A stretch of 6,605 bases of DNA. Origin: Lachnospiraceae bacterium UBA3287 (GTDB lineage: Bacteria; Bacillota; Clostridia; Lachnospirales; Lachnospiraceae). The notes under the pieces are model-generated. The model saw only the letters and a list, made by a program, of their open reading frames with translations, had not been told where the DNA came from and did not search any database. The stretch is taken from assembly GCA_002362155.1 (NCBI GenBank), contig DETN01000031.1, positions 5,859 to 12,463 of the forward strand, written 5' to 3'. Numbering within the stretch: the first letter of the stretch is position 1; each line of letters opens with the position of its first letter. Positions 6,261-6,605 of the stretch are shown piece by piece. The translations under genes were made by a program, and so were the position numbers.

Positions 6261-6429
6261 TTTGGGAATAAAGGACGATCATCTGCCTGTTTTGTGACAG
6301 ATATCATAAGACAGGTTAATGAAATTTATGAAATAATCAAATACAAATACATGATATAAAAATTATGATGATATCAGGGCATAGGATGATGCCGGAGCAT
6401 GCCGGAGCCGCCCTTTGCGAAACGTTTCA
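6261..6429. other. AT-rich intergenic region upstream of the ABC-F promoter
   Basis: About 170 bp without a supportable gene. It is clearly more AT-rich than the flanking genes, especially 6301-6370. CCTGT (6286-6290) and ACAGG (6311-6315) form a widely spaced inverted repeat around two copies of GACAG. On the minus strand GGCAT/ATGCC (6393-6389 and 6382-6378) forms a weak stem, with a T5 run some 17 nt on. This could terminate the gene to the right but is weak. Confidence 0.5.
6389..6408. repeat. Tandem 10-bp direct repeat
   Basis: ATGCCGGAGC occurs twice head to tail with no mismatch. It lies in the intergenic stretch just beyond the stop codons of the rightmost minus-strand frame. Two units only; it is most simply a small local duplication. 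Confidence 0.7.
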
Positions 6430-6600
6430 TTATAATCCGCGGGATACCACGTCCATAGGAGCAGCTGCATATCCGGTACAGACGGCAGCGCCTGCTGCCT
6501 CCCGGATGTTCTCGCCGGTAACGTAGTCCTGAAAGAACTGAGGCTGATCAATCGGGCTTACAGAGAGGATATTGTCATCTCCTCTGCAAGCCCCATCCAT
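6430..6600 (-). CDS. Possible small or partial minus-strand gene, unrecognised
   Basis: A 56-codon frame begins at ATG 6600-6598, immediately after an in-frame TGA, and ends in tandem TAA-TGA stops. The product is MDGACRGDDNILSVSP... and ends in an Ala-rich, probably helical segment (ENIREAAGAAVCTGYAAAP, residues 30-48). Composition looks protein-like. The end loosely recalls the last helix of FAD/NAD-dependent oxidoreductases (a TG..NI.EA..A..AA pattern), but this is too weak to name it. Its ribosome binding site, if any, is beyond the edge. It may be the end of a larger gene whose frame is broken just outside the window, a true small gene, or chance. The other two minus-strand frames here contain stops within 20 codons of the window edge. 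Confidence 0.35.
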   Translation of the reverse strand: MDGACRGDDNILSVSPIDQPQFFQDYVTGENIREAAGAAVCTGYAAAPMDVVSRGL

Positions 6601-6605
6601 TCAGA

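Noticed and set aside
6292..6320. Possible + strand promoter (TTGTGA, 17 bp, GTTAAT) upstream of the ABC-F gene
   Set aside because: Both boxes match only 4 of 6 positions, the region is AT-rich, and no + strand gene follows.

Overview
The window looks like part of a chromosome from a Gram-positive anaerobe of the Clostridia, most likely a Lachnospiraceae-type bacterium with moderately high GC. This rests on strong purine-rich Shine-Dalgarno sites, consensus TTGACA-type promoters with 17-bp spacers, a eukaryote-like NADP isocitrate dehydrogenase and a YdiF-like ABC-F ATPase. The genus cannot be fixed from the sequence. No mobile element, CRISPR array, rRNA or tRNA is visible.

Left part (1-1882, + strand). 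The 3' end of leuS (leucyl-tRNA synthetase, cut by the window edge) ends in an intrinsic terminator. The T-run of that terminator touches the Shine-Dalgarno of the next gene, which encodes a 260-aa protein. That protein appears to be a diverged, free-standing copy of the C-terminal, tRNA-binding half of LeuS: the same order of short motifs can be followed across it, but the catalytic KMSKS region is missing. It is the most unusual item in the window. A second hairpin follows it.

Middle part (1883-4119, + strand). A near-consensus promoter overlaps a cluster of palindromic TGTATACA-type sites. It drives a GntR/FCD regulator and, 28 nt further on, icd. The TGTATACA palindrome recurs once more, inside the end of the regulator gene just upstream of icd, so the regulator probably controls itself and icd. 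A perfect 18-bp inverted repeat flanked by A- and T-runs closes icd and is placed to serve the convergent gene as well.

Right part (4182-6605, - strand). A complete ABC-F translation factor (667 aa, two ATPase cassettes, C-terminal coiled coil) has its own clear promoter. Upstream of it lies an AT-rich stretch, a tandem 10-bp repeat, and the possible end of another minus-strand gene (56 codons, unrecognised) at the window edge.

Functionally the window combines translation genes (leuS, its derivative, the ABC-F factor) with a small regulator-enzyme unit that feeds 2-oxoglutarate and NADPH supply.
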